DNA of 41,699 bases from the NCBI GenBank assembly GCA_022823055.1, contig JAJDXX010000048.1, forward strand, positions 1 to 41,699, in the 5' to 3' direction. The stretch comes from Candidatus Binatia bacterium (lineage in GTDB: Bacteria > Desulfobacterota > Binatia > UBA9968 > JAJDTQ01). How positions within the stretch are numbered: position 1 is the stretch's first letter; every line of letters starts with the position of its first letter. Position numbers and translations under genes: made by a program. Shown here piece by piece: positions 25,730 to 34,426 of the stretch. Below the pieces are notes generated by a model. It had not been told where the DNA came from, did not search any database, and saw nothing but the letters and a program-made list of their open reading frames with translations.

Positions 25730-27357
25730 GTAATTTGTTGTTGTACGATACCACCCTGCGCGACGGGTGCCAGAGCGAGGATGTCTCCTTCAGCCTGACG
25801 GACAAGCTGCGCATCGCCGAGAGCCTGGCGGAGCTGGGCATTCACTACATCGAGGGGGGCTATCCCGGCTCCAACCCGCGCGACGCCGAGTTCTTCAAGG
25901 AGGTGCCGAAGCTGGACCTCAGGAAGACCCGGGTCGCGGCCTTCGGCACCACTCGGCGGCCGTCGGTGAAACCCTCCCAGGACGCCAGCCTGAAGCTCTT
26001 GCTGGCGGCCAAGACCCCGGTGGTGACGCTGGTGGGCAAGACTTGGGACCTGCACGTGCGCGACGACCTGCGCATCAGTCAGAAGGCCAACCTGGAGGTG
26101 ATCGCCGATTCCATCGCCTACATGAAGAAGCACGTCGACGAGGTGATGTTCGACGCCGAGCACTTCTTCGACGGCTACCGCAACAATCCCAAGTTCGCGC
26201 TGGAGTGCCTGCAGGCGGCCGCGGAGGGCGGCGCCGACTGGATCGTCCTGTGCGATACCAACGGCGGCGGCCTGCCCGCCGACATCGGTGTGGCGGTGGC
26301 GCGGGTCAAGGAGGAGGTGAGGACGCCGCTGGGTGTCCATTGTCACAACGACGGCGAGTTGGCGGTGGCCAACACCATGACGGCGGTGGAAAACGGCGTG
26401 CGTCAGATCCAGGGCACCATCAACGGCTTCGGCGAGCGTTGCGGCAACCTGAACCTGTGTTCGGTGCTGCCCAACCTCCAGTTGAAGCAGGGCCACAAGA
26501 TCATCCGGGCGTCGCAGTTGCGCCGCCTGCGGGAGATCTCGCACCTGCTGTACGAGCTGGCCAACGTGGTGCCCAACAAGCGCCAGCCCTACGTGGGCGA
26601 CAGCGCGTTCGCGCACAAGGGCGGCCTTCACGTGGCGGGCATCATCAAGAACCGCGAGACCTACGAGCACATCGAGCCGGAGCTGGTGGGGAGCCGCCAG
26701 CGCGTGCTGGTGTCCGACCTGTCGGGCCGGAGCAACATCGTCTACAAGGCGCGGGAATACGACATCGACCTGAACGGCCAGGACCAGGCCGTGCACCAGA
26801 TCCTCAATCGCATCAAGGAGCTGGAGAGCCAGGGCTACGAGTTCGAGGCCGCGGAGGCTTCCTTCGAGCTGCTGATACAGGAGGCGCTGGGCAAGAAGAA
26901 ACGCAACTTCCGTCTCGACGGGTTCCGGGTCATCGACGAGAAGCGGGTGGAGAGCGAGGCGCCGCTGTCCGAGGCCACGGTCAAGGTGGAGGTGAACGGC
27001 GTGATGGAGCACGCCGCCGCCCTTGGCAACGGTCCGGTGCACGCGCTGGACCAGGCCCTGCGCAAGGCCCTCACCAGCTTCTATCCGTCCCTGGAGGAGG
27101 TGGAACTGCTGGACTACAAAGTCCGGGTGCTGTCGTCGGGGGAGGGCACCAGTGCCGCCATCCGGGTGCTCATCGAGTCGGGTGACGGTCACGGCCACTG
27201 GGGCACGGTGGGTGTTTCCCACAACGTCATCGAGGCGAGCTGGCAGGCGCTGGTCGACAGCATCGACTACAAGCTCTACAAGGACCAAAAGAAGAAGGGC
27301 CGCGCGGGCAAGGGCCGCGCCGGGAAAGTCCAGTCCGCGGCATCGCCCGCGTCCTGA
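25726..27357 (+). CDS. cimA: (R)-citramalate synthase CimA
   Basis: A 543-residue member of the isopropylmalate/citramalate synthase family, condensing acetyl-CoA with pyruvate to give citramalate, a threonine-independent route to 2-oxobutyrate and isoleucine. The TIM barrel opens [18 protein letters not shown]. The metal-binding HCHND motif is present as [15 protein letters not shown], and [11 protein letters not shown] is the GxGERxG block. The C-terminal LeuA-type regulatory domain (about 375-520) contains [16 protein letters not shown]. Length and motifs favour CimA over LeuA or homocitrate synthase. The C-terminal tail is Lys/Arg-rich ([13 protein letters not shown]). Confidence 0.92.
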   Translation: MSNLLLYDTTLRDGCQSEDVSFSLTDKLRIAESLAELGIHYIEGGYPGSNPRDAEFFKEVPKLDLRKTRVAAFGTTRRPSVKPSQDASLKLLLAAKTPVVTLVGKTWDLHVRDDLRISQKANLEVIADSIAYMKKHVDEVMFDAEHFFDGYRNNPKFALECLQAAAEGGADWIVLCDTNGGGLPADIGVAVARVKEEVRTPLGVHCHNDGELAVANTMTAVENGVRQIQGTINGFGERCGNLNLCSVLPNLQLKQGHKIIRASQLRRLREISHLLYELANVVPNKRQPYVGDSAFAHKGGLHVAGIIKNRETYEHIEPELVGSRQRVLVSDLSGRSNIVYKAREYDIDLNGQDQAVHQILNRIKELESQGYEFEAAEASFELLIQEALGKKKRNFRLDGFRVIDEKRVESEAPLSEATVKVEVNGVMEHAAALGNGPVHALDQALRKALTSFYPSLEEVELLDYKVRVLSSGEGTSAAIRVLIESGDGHGHWGTVGVSHNVIEASWQALVDSIDYKLYKDQKKKGRAGKGRAGKVQSAASPAS

Positions 27358-27359
27358 AC

Positions 27360-27393
27360 GGAAGGATCCGCGTCCGTCTCGCCCGGATCTTCC
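27360..27393. other. Hairpin between cimA and cysE
   Basis: GGAAGGATCCG (27360-27370) can pair with CGGATCTTCC (27384-27393), leaving one bulged base and a 13-base loop. There is no T-run, so it is not a standard terminator. It lies just before the cysE ribosome site (GGGAG), where it might affect mRNA processing or translation. Confidence 0.35.
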
Positions 27394-27406
27394 ACGGGAG
27401 CCGCCG

Positions 27407-28120
27407 ATGTGGAGTCTTCTGAAAGAGGACGTGCGCGTCGCCTTCGAGCGCGACCCCGCGGCGCGGAACCTCGGCGAGGTCCTGCTCAGCTATCCGGGCG
27501 TGCACGCGTTGCTGCTCCACCGCGTTGCCCACGGGCTGTGGCACGGCGGCTGGAAGAATCTGGCGCGCTTCGTGAGCCATCTGAGCCGATTCCTCACCGG
27601 CATCGAGATCCATCCGGGCGCCACTGTCGGGAAGAGGTTCTTCATCGATCACGGCATGGGAGTGGTCATCGGCGAAACCGCCGAGATCGGGGATGACGTG
27701 ACGCTGTACCAGGGCGTGACCCTGGGAGGCATCAGCCTGCGCAAGGAGAAGCGCCACCCCACGGTGCGGGACTGCGTCATCATCGGCGCCGGCGCCACCG
27801 TACTGGGCCCCGTGGTGGTGGGACGGAACAGCAAGATCGGCTCGGGCTCGGTGGTGGTGAGGGACGTGCCGCCCAACTCCACGGTGGTGGGTGTGCCGGG
27901 CAAGGTCGTGGAAGGGGACGGCGTGCACCGGGATCCGGTCGAGCACCAGATCGCCCTGGACCACGACCGCTTGCCCGACCCCATGGCCAAGTCCCTGGGC
28001 CAGTTGGCCGACCACATCCGCAAGCTGGAGGAGCGGGTGAACGAGCTGGATGTCAAGCAGGGCGGGCTGGAGGCGCGGCAGCGGGAAGAGGACAAAGAGG
28101 TCCGCCGGTACAAGAACTGA
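27407..28120 (+). CDS. cysE: Serine O-acetyltransferase CysE
   Basis: A 237-residue left-handed beta-helix acyltransferase making O-acetylserine from serine and acetyl-CoA, the first step of cysteine synthesis. Hexapeptide repeats run from about 65 to 165: [22 protein letters not shown], then [11 protein letters not shown], then [15 protein letters not shown]. The catalytic His lies in IDHGMG. An EpsC-like short N-terminus is followed, after the beta-helix, by an unusual charged coiled coil ([15 protein letters not shown] onward). ATG 27407 follows GGGAGCCGCCG; the longer upstream frame overlaps cimA and is not real. It is the last gene of the tilS-to-cysE run, before a repeat-rich gap. Confidence 0.95.
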   Translation: MWSLLKEDVRVAFERDPAARNLGEVLLSYPGVHALLLHRVAHGLWHGGWKNLARFVSHLSRFLTGIEIHPGATVGKRFFIDHGMGVVIGETAEIGDDVTLYQGVTLGGISLRKEKRHPTVRDCVIIGAGATVLGPVVVGRNSKIGSGSVVVRDVPPNSTVVGVPGKVVEGDGVHRDPVEHQIALDHDRLPDPMAKSLGQLADHIRKLEERVNELDVKQGGLEARQREEDKEVRRYKN

Positions 28121-28536
28121 GCCTTCGAGTCGTCATTCCCGCGGAACAGGCTGTGGCAAACCCCACTCGAACAGGAAATGGCACGGCCCCCCGAATCGTC
28201 ATTGATATGAAAATAAACAATTGTTCAATGATTTCAGTTAGTTATGGAATCCCGCTACACCCCAATGAGTCATTCCCGCGGAAGCGGGAATCCAGGCGGG
28301 GTGGGGCCGGGCAATGAGGCCGCCACACCCCCCCACCCCCTGGATTCCCGCTTGCGCGGGAATGACTCATTGGGGGGAGGGCGCCCCATTTTCATCCCCC
28401 CTTGTGTCGGCTGCAAGCCGACATGGGTGATTCCCGCGAAAGCGGGAATGACGTATTCGTAACGTCTCCGCGTGGAGCGTATTGACACACCTGGAAGACG
28501 GAAGTTCTGTCGGCGGGAATGACGGTTCAAGGGTAT
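28121..28536. repeat. Repeat-filled intergenic region between cysE and mnmA
   Basis: This gap of about 415 bases contains no credible gene and is mostly repeat copies. A partial ATTCCCGCGG copy lies near 28131-28150. An AT-rich block with the palindrome AACAATTGTT (28217-28226) follows at about 28203-28248. Then come the large inverted repeat 28260-28375, a hairpin TGTCGGCT-GCA-AGCCGACA (28405-28423), a single GATTCCCGCGAAAGCGGGAATGACG unit (28429-28453), and a partial unit ending GGGAATGACGGTTC (28515-28528). The last one reaches into the open frame upstream of mnmA. Confidence 0.8.
28260..28375. repeat. Large inverted repeat built from two ATTCCCGC units
   Basis: The left arm starts CCCCAATGAGTCATTCCCGC at 28260. 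The right arm, ending at 28375, is its near-perfect reverse complement over about 45 bases, with one G/C mismatch and a small indel in the G/C tract. The central 20 bases, around 28308-28327, would be the loop. Each arm also contains its own short ATTCCCGC/GCGGGAAT hairpin, so the transcript could fold as one long stem or two small ones. Confidence 0.85.
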
Positions 28537-29673
28537 ATGAAGGGTACGGTGACGGCAGCAGCGAACAAGACTGTGGCGGTGGCCATGAGCGGAGGCGTGG
28601 ACAGCTCGGTGGCGGCCGCTCTCCTGCTGGAGCAGGGGTACGGCGTGGTGGGGGTGTCGTTGCGCCTGTGGGAGGGGCGGGATCTTGGGCCGCGCAACTG
28701 CTCGGACCATCGGGGCGCGGAAGAGGTGGCCTCGGTGCTGGGGATTCCCCACACCGTCCTGGACCAGCGCGGCGACTTCCGCGAGGCCGTGGTGAAGCCC
28801 TTTGCCCGAAGCTACCTGGAAGGCGCCACCCCCAATCCCTGCGTCGCGTGCAACCGCGAGTTCAAGATCGAGCGGCTGCTGGCGTGGGCGGAGCCCCGCG
28901 GCATCGACCGCGTGGCCACGGGACACTATGCCCGCGTCGCGCACGGCCGCGGCGGGGCGGAATTGATGCGCGGCGCGGACCGGAACAAGGACCAGTCGTA
29001 CTTTCTCTTCGCGCTCTCGGTGCGTCAGCTCAAGCGCATCGCGTTCCCGTTGGGGATGCTTCACAAGGACGCCGTGCGCGCCAAGGCGCGTGAGCTGGGG
29101 CTGCCGGTGGCCGAACGCCCCGAGAGCCAGGACATCTGCCTCGGGGACCACCGGGCGGTGGTGGCGTCCCTGGCCGGGCCCGGGCAGCTCGGCGCCGGGG
29201 AAATCGTGGACAGCCGCGGCCGGGTGCTCGGCCATCACGACGGCATTCATCGCTTCACCGTGGGCCAGCGAAGGGGTCTCGGCATCGCCGCCCCGCTGCC
29301 GTTGTACGTGTTGCGCATCGACGCGGACGCACGGAGGGTGGTGGTGGGTCCACGCGAAGAGTTGTGCACGGAGGTCTTCACCGCGAGCCGGATCAACTGG
29401 ATCACGCCGCCCCCGGAAGGGGAGACGGCCGCGGAAGTGCAGATCCGCTACCGTTCGCGGCCGGTGCCTTGCACGCTGCGGCCGTTGGACGATCATACGG
29501 TAGAGGTCCGCCCGACCGACCCGCTTCCTTCCGTCAGCCCCGGTCAGGCCGCGGTTTTCTATCGCGGCGACCAGGTGCTCGGCGGCGGCTGGATCGACAA
29601 GGCGGCCGGCCGCGCCGGGATCGATGCAGCGCGGGATGCCCGCGGGACTCTCGTGGACAGCCGATGCGCGTAG
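28537..29673 (+). CDS. mnmA: tRNA-specific 2-thiouridylase MnmA
   Basis: A 378-residue enzyme that thiolates U34 of Lys, Glu and Gln tRNAs using ATP and a persulfide relay. The PP-loop SGGVDSS lies at about 18-24. The two catalytic cysteines are Cys102 (NPCVACNREFK) and Cys201 (SQDICLGD), at the expected spacing. RNKDQSYFLF and HRFTVGQRRGLGI are family blocks, and the C-terminal beta-barrel runs to about 350. ATG 28537 is favoured, with AAGGG just upstream. ATG 28519, six codons earlier, lies inside an ATTCCCGC-family repeat copy. The 3' end overlaps mtaB by 10 bases. Confidence 0.95.
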   Translation: MKGTVTAAANKTVAVAMSGGVDSSVAAALLLEQGYGVVGVSLRLWEGRDLGPRNCSDHRGAEEVASVLGIPHTVLDQRGDFREAVVKPFARSYLEGATPNPCVACNREFKIERLLAWAEPRGIDRVATGHYARVAHGRGGAELMRGADRNKDQSYFLFALSVRQLKRIAFPLGMLHKDAVRAKARELGLPVAERPESQDICLGDHRAVVASLAGPGQLGAGEIVDSRGRVLGHHDGIHRFTVGQRRGLGIAAPLPLYVLRIDADARRVVVGPREELCTEVFTASRINWITPPPEGETAAEVQIRYRSRPVPCTLRPLDDHTVEVRPTDPLPSVSPGQAAVFYRGDQVLGGGWIDKAAGRAGIDAARDARGTLVDSRCA

Positions 29674-30968
29674 CCATCAAGACACTGGGTTGCAAGATCA
29701 ACCAATACGACACCGCGGTGATCCAGGAGCGGCTGGCGCGGGAGTCGTGCGCGGTCGTTCCGTTCGAGGATCCGGCCGACGTGTACGTCGTGAACACCTG
29801 CACGGTCACGGACCGCGCCGACTGGGAGGCGCGCCAGCTTGTGCGCAAGGCCAAGCGGAGCAACCCCGCGGCGCGGGTGGTGGTCACCGGATGCTATGCG
29901 CAGGTGAGCCCCGATGAAGTGTCGCAAGTCCCGGGCGTGGACCGCGTGGTGGGCCTCAACCGTATGGATGAGCTGGTGCGTTGCGTCATCGCCGGCGAGT
30001 CGGTGGCCGGCCCCGCCGTCTCCGTCGGGAATCCCCGCGACGAACGCACCGTCGGCGTCCTGGGCACCCGGCGTTTTTCGGGCCGCACTCGGGCGTTCCT
30101 CAAGGTGCAGGAAGGATGCAACTTCGCGTGCAGCTACTGCATCATCCCCACCGCCCGCGGGCGTAGCCGCAGCGTGCCGCCGGAACGCGTGCTGGAACAG
30201 GTGCGCGGTCTCGCGGAGGCCGGTTTCGCGGAGATCGTGCTCACGGGGATTCATCTCGGCGGCTACGGCTACGACTTGGCGCCGCGGGTTTCGCTGAGCG
30301 AGCTGGTGCGGCGCATCGCCGGCAGCGGGTTGATCCCCCGGCTGCGCCTGAGCTCCCTGGACCCACGGGAGGTCACGGACGAGCTGCTGTCGGTGATGGC
30401 GGAATCGGAAGTGATCTGCCCGCACCTGCACGTGTGCGTACAGGCAGGCGACGACGGCATCCTCAAGCGCATGCGGCGCAACTACGACACCGCCTTCTTC
30501 GCCCGGTTGATGGCGCGGGCGCGCGGCAAGCTGCCCCGGGCCGCCCTCGGCACGGACGTTATCGTGGGATTCCCGGGGGAGAGCGAAGACGCCTTTTCCG
30601 GGTCGCTGGATTTCCTCGCCGGCGTGCCGCTGACCTACTTTCACGTGTTTCCCTATTCGTCCCGCCGGGGCACCCCCGCGGCCGGTATGCCGGACCAGGT
30701 GCCGGCCGCCGAGAAGAAGGAACGCTCGCGCCGCGCGCGGGAGCTGGGGGCGCGCAAGAAGCAGGAGTTCTACCGCGGCCAGGTGGGGAGGCACGTGTCC
30801 GTGCTGGCGGAAGAGCCGGTGCCGGGCGAGCCGGGATGGCTCAAGGGCTACAGCCGCAATTACCTGCCGGTACTGTTTCCCGGCGGTCTCGACCTGCTCC
30901 ATCGTGAGGTCCCCGTTACGCTTCGGGAGTGGTCCCGCGGACGGTTGCGAGGAGAGGCCCGATGCTGA
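29664..30968 (+). CDS. mtaB: tRNA t6A37 methylthiotransferase MtaB
   Basis: A 434-residue radical-SAM methylthiotransferase that converts t6A37 to ms2t6A37 in ANN-reading tRNAs. The N-terminal UPF0004 domain supplies cluster cysteines Cys10 (TLGCKINQYD), Cys46 (NTCTVT) and Cys77 (TGCYAQ). The radical-SAM cluster is Cys152, 156 and 159 (CNFACSYC). A C-terminal TRAM-like region begins about 370. GCKINQYD points to MtaB/YqeV rather than MiaB or RimO. The HLHLPLQSGSD block is diverged here to HLHVCVQAGDD. The product complements t6A made by the TsaE pathway encoded nearby. The gene overlaps mnmA and rnc at its ends. Confidence 0.92.
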   Translation: MRVAIKTLGCKINQYDTAVIQERLARESCAVVPFEDPADVYVVNTCTVTDRADWEARQLVRKAKRSNPAARVVVTGCYAQVSPDEVSQVPGVDRVVGLNRMDELVRCVIAGESVAGPAVSVGNPRDERTVGVLGTRRFSGRTRAFLKVQEGCNFACSYCIIPTARGRSRSVPPERVLEQVRGLAEAGFAEIVLTGIHLGGYGYDLAPRVSLSELVRRIAGSGLIPRLRLSSLDPREVTDELLSVMAESEVICPHLHVCVQAGDDGILKRMRRNYDTAFFARLMARARGKLPRAALGTDVIVGFPGESEDAFSGSLDFLAGVPLTYFHVFPYSSRRGTPAAGMPDQVPAAEKKERSRRARELGARKKQEFYRGQVGRHVSVLAEEPVPGEPGWLKGYSRNYLPVLFPGGLDLLHREVPVTLREWSRGRLRGEARC

Positions 30969-31660
30969 CGGAGGATCGCGCCGACCTGGAGCGCTTCCAG
31001 GACGCTCTAGGCTACCGTTTCCGGGACCCCCTGCTGCTGAACCGCTGCCTGACCCACGTCTCGTGCGGCGGCGGCATGGAAGCGCACAACGAGACCCTGG
31101 AGTTCCTGGGTGACGCCGTCCTGGGGTTGGTGATCAGCGATATGCTCATGCAGCGGTTCCCGGACAAGAGCGAGGGCGACCTCTCGCGCATGCGCGCGTC
31201 TCTGGTGAACCGCAAGGTGCTGGCGGAAAAGGCGCACGCGGTCGACGTCGGCGCCGTGCTCCGGATGGGCAAGGGCGAGGAGCGCACCGGCGGCCGGCGC
31301 AAGGAGTCGATCCTGTCGGCTTCGCTGGAGGCATTGCTGGGCGGCATCTACCGGGAGGCCGGCTACGACGCGGTGAAGCCCGTGGTGGAGCGCCATTTCG
31401 CCGCCGACCTGGACCACACCGGCCTGGGGCTGGACGACTACAAGACTCGTCTCCAGGAAGTCAGCCAGCGGCTCTACCGCGTCCCCCCCACCTACCGGCT
31501 GGTGCGTGAGACCGGCCCGAGCCACGACAAGTGCTTCGAGACGGAGATCCGCGTGGACGGCCACCTCGTGGGCCAAGGGGAGGGCCGGAGCAAGAAGCAG
31601 TCCGAGCAGGAAGCCGCGCGCCGGGCGCTGGAGATGCTGCTGCAAGGGCAGCAGCAGTAG
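30962..31660 (+). CDS. rnc: Ribonuclease III
   Basis: A 232-residue double-stranded RNA endonuclease for rRNA and mRNA maturation. The catalytic signature NETLEFLGDAVL lies at 43-54, and the second acidic cluster lies in ESILSASLEALLGGIY. A C-terminal double-stranded RNA-binding domain (from about 157) ends with GRSKKQSEQEAARRALEML. ATG 30962 is in the ATGCTGA overlap with the mtaB stop; the longer frame from 30929 lies within mtaB. Several long perfect hairpins of the ATTCCCGC family, possible RNase III substrates if transcribed, flank this gene cluster. Confidence 0.95.
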   Translation: MLTEDRADLERFQDALGYRFRDPLLLNRCLTHVSCGGGMEAHNETLEFLGDAVLGLVISDMLMQRFPDKSEGDLSRMRASLVNRKVLAEKAHAVDVGAVLRMGKGEERTGGRRKESILSASLEALLGGIYREAGYDAVKPVVERHFAADLDHTGLGLDDYKTRLQEVSQRLYRVPPTYRLVRETGPSHDKCFETEIRVDGHLVGQGEGRSKKQSEQEAARRALEMLLQGQQQ

Positions 31661-31687
31661 CGCGACGACCCGCGCCTCGACCCGAAT

Positions 31688-31791
31688 CGTCATTCCCGCG
31701 GAAGCGGGAATCTAGGCGGGGTGAGGTGGGGCCAAACGGCCGTAATTCCCTGCCGCACCACCCCTGGATTCCCGCTTCCGCGGGAATGACG
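31688..31791. repeat. Large inverted repeat of two ATTCCCGC units between rnc and purM
   Basis: CGTCATTCCCGCGGAAGCGG begins the left arm at 31688, and the right arm ends at 31791 with the exact complement of the same sequence. Identity extends over about 24 bases before GC-rich tracts (GGCGGGGTGAGG against CCACCCCTGG) diverge. The layout matches the repeat after cysE. Confidence 0.85.
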
Positions 31792-31821
31792 GTACGAGAG
31801 GGCTGCGCCGTTCCTTGTTGA

Positions 31822-31868
31822 GTGGAGTTTTGACACAGCCGCTTCCGCGGGAATGACGATTCGAGGGG
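31822..31868. repeat. Partial ATTCCCGC-family unit upstream of purM
   Basis: A half unit, GCTTCCGCGGGAATGACG, is preceded by GTGGAGTTTTGACACA and followed by ATTCGAGGGG. A similar string (GTGGAGCGTATTGACACA, later GGGAATGACGGTTCAAGGG) lies upstream of mnmA at 28472-28533, so the flank belongs to the same dispersed module. The ATG in GGAATGACG opens a short in-frame extension of purM. Confidence 0.65.
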
Positions 31869-31882
31869 TTAGTTCATCACCC

Positions 31883-32917
31883 ATGGCCAAACTCACCTAC
31901 AAGGACGCCGGCGTCGACATCGAGGGAGCCAACCGGCTGGTGCGGTCCATCGCGTCCGTGGCCCGCAAGACCGCGCGGCCCGGGCTCATGGGCGGCATCG
32001 GCGGGTTCGGCGGGCTCTTCGATCTCTCGCGCGTGCGCGTCCGGCGTCCGGTCCTGGTCTCCTCCACCGACGGGGTAGGCACCAAGCTCAAGATCGCCTT
32101 CATGGCCGACCGTCACGACACCGTCGGCATCGACCTCGTGGCCATGGGCGTCAACGACATCCTCACCCAGGCCGCGGAGCCGCTGTTCTTCCTCGACTAC
32201 TTCGCCACCGGCAAGGTTGAGCCCGCCACCTTCCGGGCGGTGGTGGGCGGGGTGGCGGAAGGCTGCCGGCAGGCCGGCTGTGCGCTTCTGGGCGGCGAGA
32301 CCGCGGAGATGCCGTCCTTCTACGCGGACGGCGAATACGACCTGGCGGGCTTCAGCGTTGGCGTGGTCGAGAAGGACCGCATCCCCGACCCGCGTGCTAT
32401 ACGCGCCGGCGACGTGGTCATCGGCCTTCCGTCCAGCGGGCTCCACAGCAACGGCTACTCGCTGGCGCGCAAGGTCCTGCTGGACACGGCCGGACTCAAG
32501 TTGAAGTCGAGGGTGGCGGACCTGGGGAAATCCCTGGCGGACGAGTTGCTGACGCCGACCCGGATCTATGCGTCGCTGATTCGCGCGCTTGGCGCGAGGC
32601 ACCGCATCAAGGGCATCGCGCACATCACCGGCGGCGGCCTGGTGGAGAACCTCCCGCGCGTCCTGCCGACGGGCCTGCGCGCGTGGCTGCGTCGGGGAAG
32701 CTGGCCCGTGCCGGCGGTCTTCGATCTCGTCGCGCGGCTGGGCCACGTGGAGCAGGCCGAGATGGACCGCACCTTCAACAACGGTATCGGCATGGCCTTG
32801 GTGGTGGGCGCGGAGGACGCGCCCGGCGTGGAGCGCGCGCTACGCCGCCGGCGCGAGGTCTACGCCGTCATCGGCGAGATCCGCAAGGGACGGCGCGGCG
32901 TGTCGTTCATCAAGTAG
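31883..32917 (+). CDS. purM: Phosphoribosylformylglycinamidine cyclo-ligase PurM
   Basis: A 344-residue AIR synthetase, the fifth step of purine synthesis, closing the imidazole ring of FGAM with ATP. The start is LTYKDAGVDIEGAN. SSTDGVGTKLKIAF and the metal/ATP block GIDLVAMGVNDILTQAAEPLFFLDY follow. ALLGGETAEMPSFY and GLPSSGLHSNGYSLAR are characteristic, and GGGLVENLPRVLP closes the C-terminal lobe. ATG 31883 matches the family start; ATG 31853, ten codons earlier, lies in a repeat copy. There is no clear Shine-Dalgarno sequence. purN follows 82 bases later. Confidence 0.95.
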   Translation: MAKLTYKDAGVDIEGANRLVRSIASVARKTARPGLMGGIGGFGGLFDLSRVRVRRPVLVSSTDGVGTKLKIAFMADRHDTVGIDLVAMGVNDILTQAAEPLFFLDYFATGKVEPATFRAVVGGVAEGCRQAGCALLGGETAEMPSFYADGEYDLAGFSVGVVEKDRIPDPRAIRAGDVVIGLPSSGLHSNGYSLARKVLLDTAGLKLKSRVADLGKSLADELLTPTRIYASLIRALGARHRIKGIAHITGGGLVENLPRVLPTGLRAWLRRGSWPVPAVFDLVARLGHVEQAEMDRTFNNGIGMALVVGAEDAPGVERALRRRREVYAVIGEIRKGRRGVSFIK

Positions 32918-32999
32918 CCGGGTCGAAACCGCCGCGTCCCACATGACCGCGGGACCGGGTTCCCAAGTCGTTTTTCGCGGTCGTCAATGAAACAAGAGG

Positions 33000-33677
33000 A
33001 TGAGCCATCCCATGAAGCGACACGTCCCCATAGGGGTACTGCTCTCCGGCGGCGGCACCAATCTCCAGGCCATCATCGACGCGATTGAGCAGGACCGCCT
33101 GGATGCCGAGATACGCACGGTAGTCAGCAACCGGGAAAGCGCATACGGCCTTACCCGCGCCCGCAACCACGACATTCCCACCACGGTCATCGACCATCGC
33201 GGTCACGCCTCACGGGAGGCCTACGACCAGGTTGTAGTGGAGCATCTGCAAAGTCAGGGCGTGGAGCTTGTCGTCCTAGCCGGTTTCATGCGCCTGCTGT
33301 CGCCGTACTTCGTGCAGAGCTTCCCCAACCGCATCATGAACATCCACCCCGCCTTGTCGCCCGCCTTCGCCGGCCTGCACGGCCAGCGCCAGGCCTTCGA
33401 GTACGGCGTGCGCTTCGCCGGCTGCACCGTCCACTTCGTCAGCGAAGGCTGCGACGAAGGCCCCATCATCATCCAGGCCGTGGTCCCCGTCCTCCCCGAC
33501 GACACCGAGGAAACCCTAGCCCAGCGCATTCTCGCGCAGGAGCACCGCATCTATCCGCGCGCCATCCAACTTTACAGCGAAGGCCGGCTCGTCATCGAGG
33601 GCAGGAAGGTGAGGGTGACGGGAGAGGACGGAGATACACGGGGAGAGACTGCTCTGGTGAACCCACCTCTTCCGTGA
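33000..33677 (+). CDS. purN: Phosphoribosylglycinamide formyltransferase PurN
   Basis: A 225-residue formyltetrahydrofolate-dependent GAR transformylase, the third step of purine synthesis. The phosphate loop is LLSGGGTNLQAI. Catalytic residues are visible as Asn and His in MNIHPALSPAF and Asp in CDEGPIIIQA. LVVLAGFMRLLSPYFV is a family block. ATG 33000 abuts AAGAGG; ATG 33012, four codons later, gives the usual MKRHVPIGVLLS start and may be the true one. The last 20 residues after KVRV are not conserved in the family. It runs convergently toward the methyltransferase gene. Confidence 0.94.
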   Translation: MSHPMKRHVPIGVLLSGGGTNLQAIIDAIEQDRLDAEIRTVVSNRESAYGLTRARNHDIPTTVIDHRGHASREAYDQVVVEHLQSQGVELVVLAGFMRLLSPYFVQSFPNRIMNIHPALSPAFAGLHGQRQAFEYGVRFAGCTVHFVSEGCDEGPIIIQAVVPVLPDDTEETLAQRILAQEHRIYPRAIQLYSEGRLVIEGRKVRVTGEDGDTRGETALVNPPLP

Positions 33678-33693
33678 GGGTTCGTGTCCCCCG

Positions 33694-33726
33694 TTGAAGA
33701 TTGCGCACCGGGTGCGCGATTTTCAA
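33694..33726. terminator. Hairpin terminator between convergent purN and methyltransferase genes
   Basis: TTGAAGATTGCGCACC (33694-33709) pairs with GGTGCGCGATTTTCAA (33711-33726), with two mismatched or wobble positions. The innermost bases must open to form the loop. The TTTTCAA on one side and TTGAAGAT on the other give only weak T-tracts. Its position between convergent stops suits a bidirectional terminator. Confidence 0.6.
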
Positions 33727-33757
33727 GGAAGTCACCGCCGTCGATTGAGCCGAGGGG

Positions 33758-34387
33758 CTATTCCTTCTCGTTTGTCCCCACCACCACCGTGTACAGCGAG
33801 AAGCGCGAGAAGCGGTAGGCTCTGCACCCGGTGAAGCCGGTGTCCTTGAGGAACGGCTTGAGCTTGAGGTCGGTGCTCCAGCCGAGGCGGCGGGTGATGG
33901 GGTCGAGGGACTTGGTGATGGGACCCCAGAAGCGGGATTCGGTGGTGAAGTGGTTGACGACGCAGATGGTGCCGCCGGGCCGGCAGACGCGGCGCATCTC
34001 GGCCATCATCCGGATCGGATCGGGCACCACCGTGACCACGTGGAACGCCGTCACGTAGTCGAAGGCGTTGTCGGCGAAGTCTAGGTTCAGGGCGTCCATC
34101 TCCATGACTTCGAGATGGCGCCAGCCGTTCTTGGCGATCTTCTCTCGTGCCTGGGCGAGCATGAGCGGGGCCTGGTCGATGCCGACCACGTGGCAGCCGC
34201 GCGGGTAGGCGGGGAACGAGGCGCCGGTGCCGACGCCCACTTCCAGGATCTCGGCCCCCTTGGGAATGTCCAGGTCCTTGATAACCGTCCGTTCGCGCGC
34301 GTAGAAGAACTTCGCGAACGTCTTGTCGTAGAGCGGGGCAAGATCCGAGTACAGGCGACTCTGGTGTGGTGCTTCAAGCTCGGCCAT
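33758..34387 (-). CDS. Class I SAM-dependent methyltransferase, PmtA-like
   Basis: A 209-residue soluble Rossmann-fold methyltransferase. YSDLAPLYDKTFAKFFYARE at the N-terminus resembles Rhodobacter/Sinorhizobium-type phosphatidylethanolamine N-methyltransferases. SAM motif I is ILEVGVGTGASFP (about 46-58), the acidic residue after beta-2 is in VVGIDQAPLM, and the motif IV/post region is FDYVTAFHVVTVVPDP. If PmtA, it would convert phosphatidylethanolamine toward phosphatidylcholine at the membrane. UbiE-like alternatives cannot be ruled out. It has its own promoter with a very short or no leader. Confidence 0.78.
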   Translation of the reverse strand: MAELEAPHQSRLYSDLAPLYDKTFAKFFYARERTVIKDLDIPKGAEILEVGVGTGASFPAYPRGCHVVGIDQAPLMLAQAREKIAKNGWRHLEVMEMDALNLDFADNAFDYVTAFHVVTVVPDPIRMMAEMRRVCRPGGTICVVNHFTTESRFWGPITKSLDPITRRLGWSTDLKLKPFLKDTGFTGCRAYRFSRFSLYTVVVGTNEKE

Positions 34388-34397
34388 GCTCGAAGTT

Positions 34398-34426
34398 GGA
34401 ATATCAATTCACGGTCATATTGTCAA
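34398..34426 (-). promoter_or_regulatory. Predicted promoter of the PmtA-like gene
   Basis: On the minus strand a perfect TTGACA (34426-34421) and TATTCC (34403-34398) are spaced by 17 bases. The predicted start, near 34391, leaves a leader of only about four bases before the ATG at 34387. Confidence 0.6.

Noticed and set aside
28260-28453. CRISPR array
   Set aside because: The ATTCCCGC repeats are palindromic, in both orientations and irregularly spaced, with no unique spacers of constant length and no cas genes.
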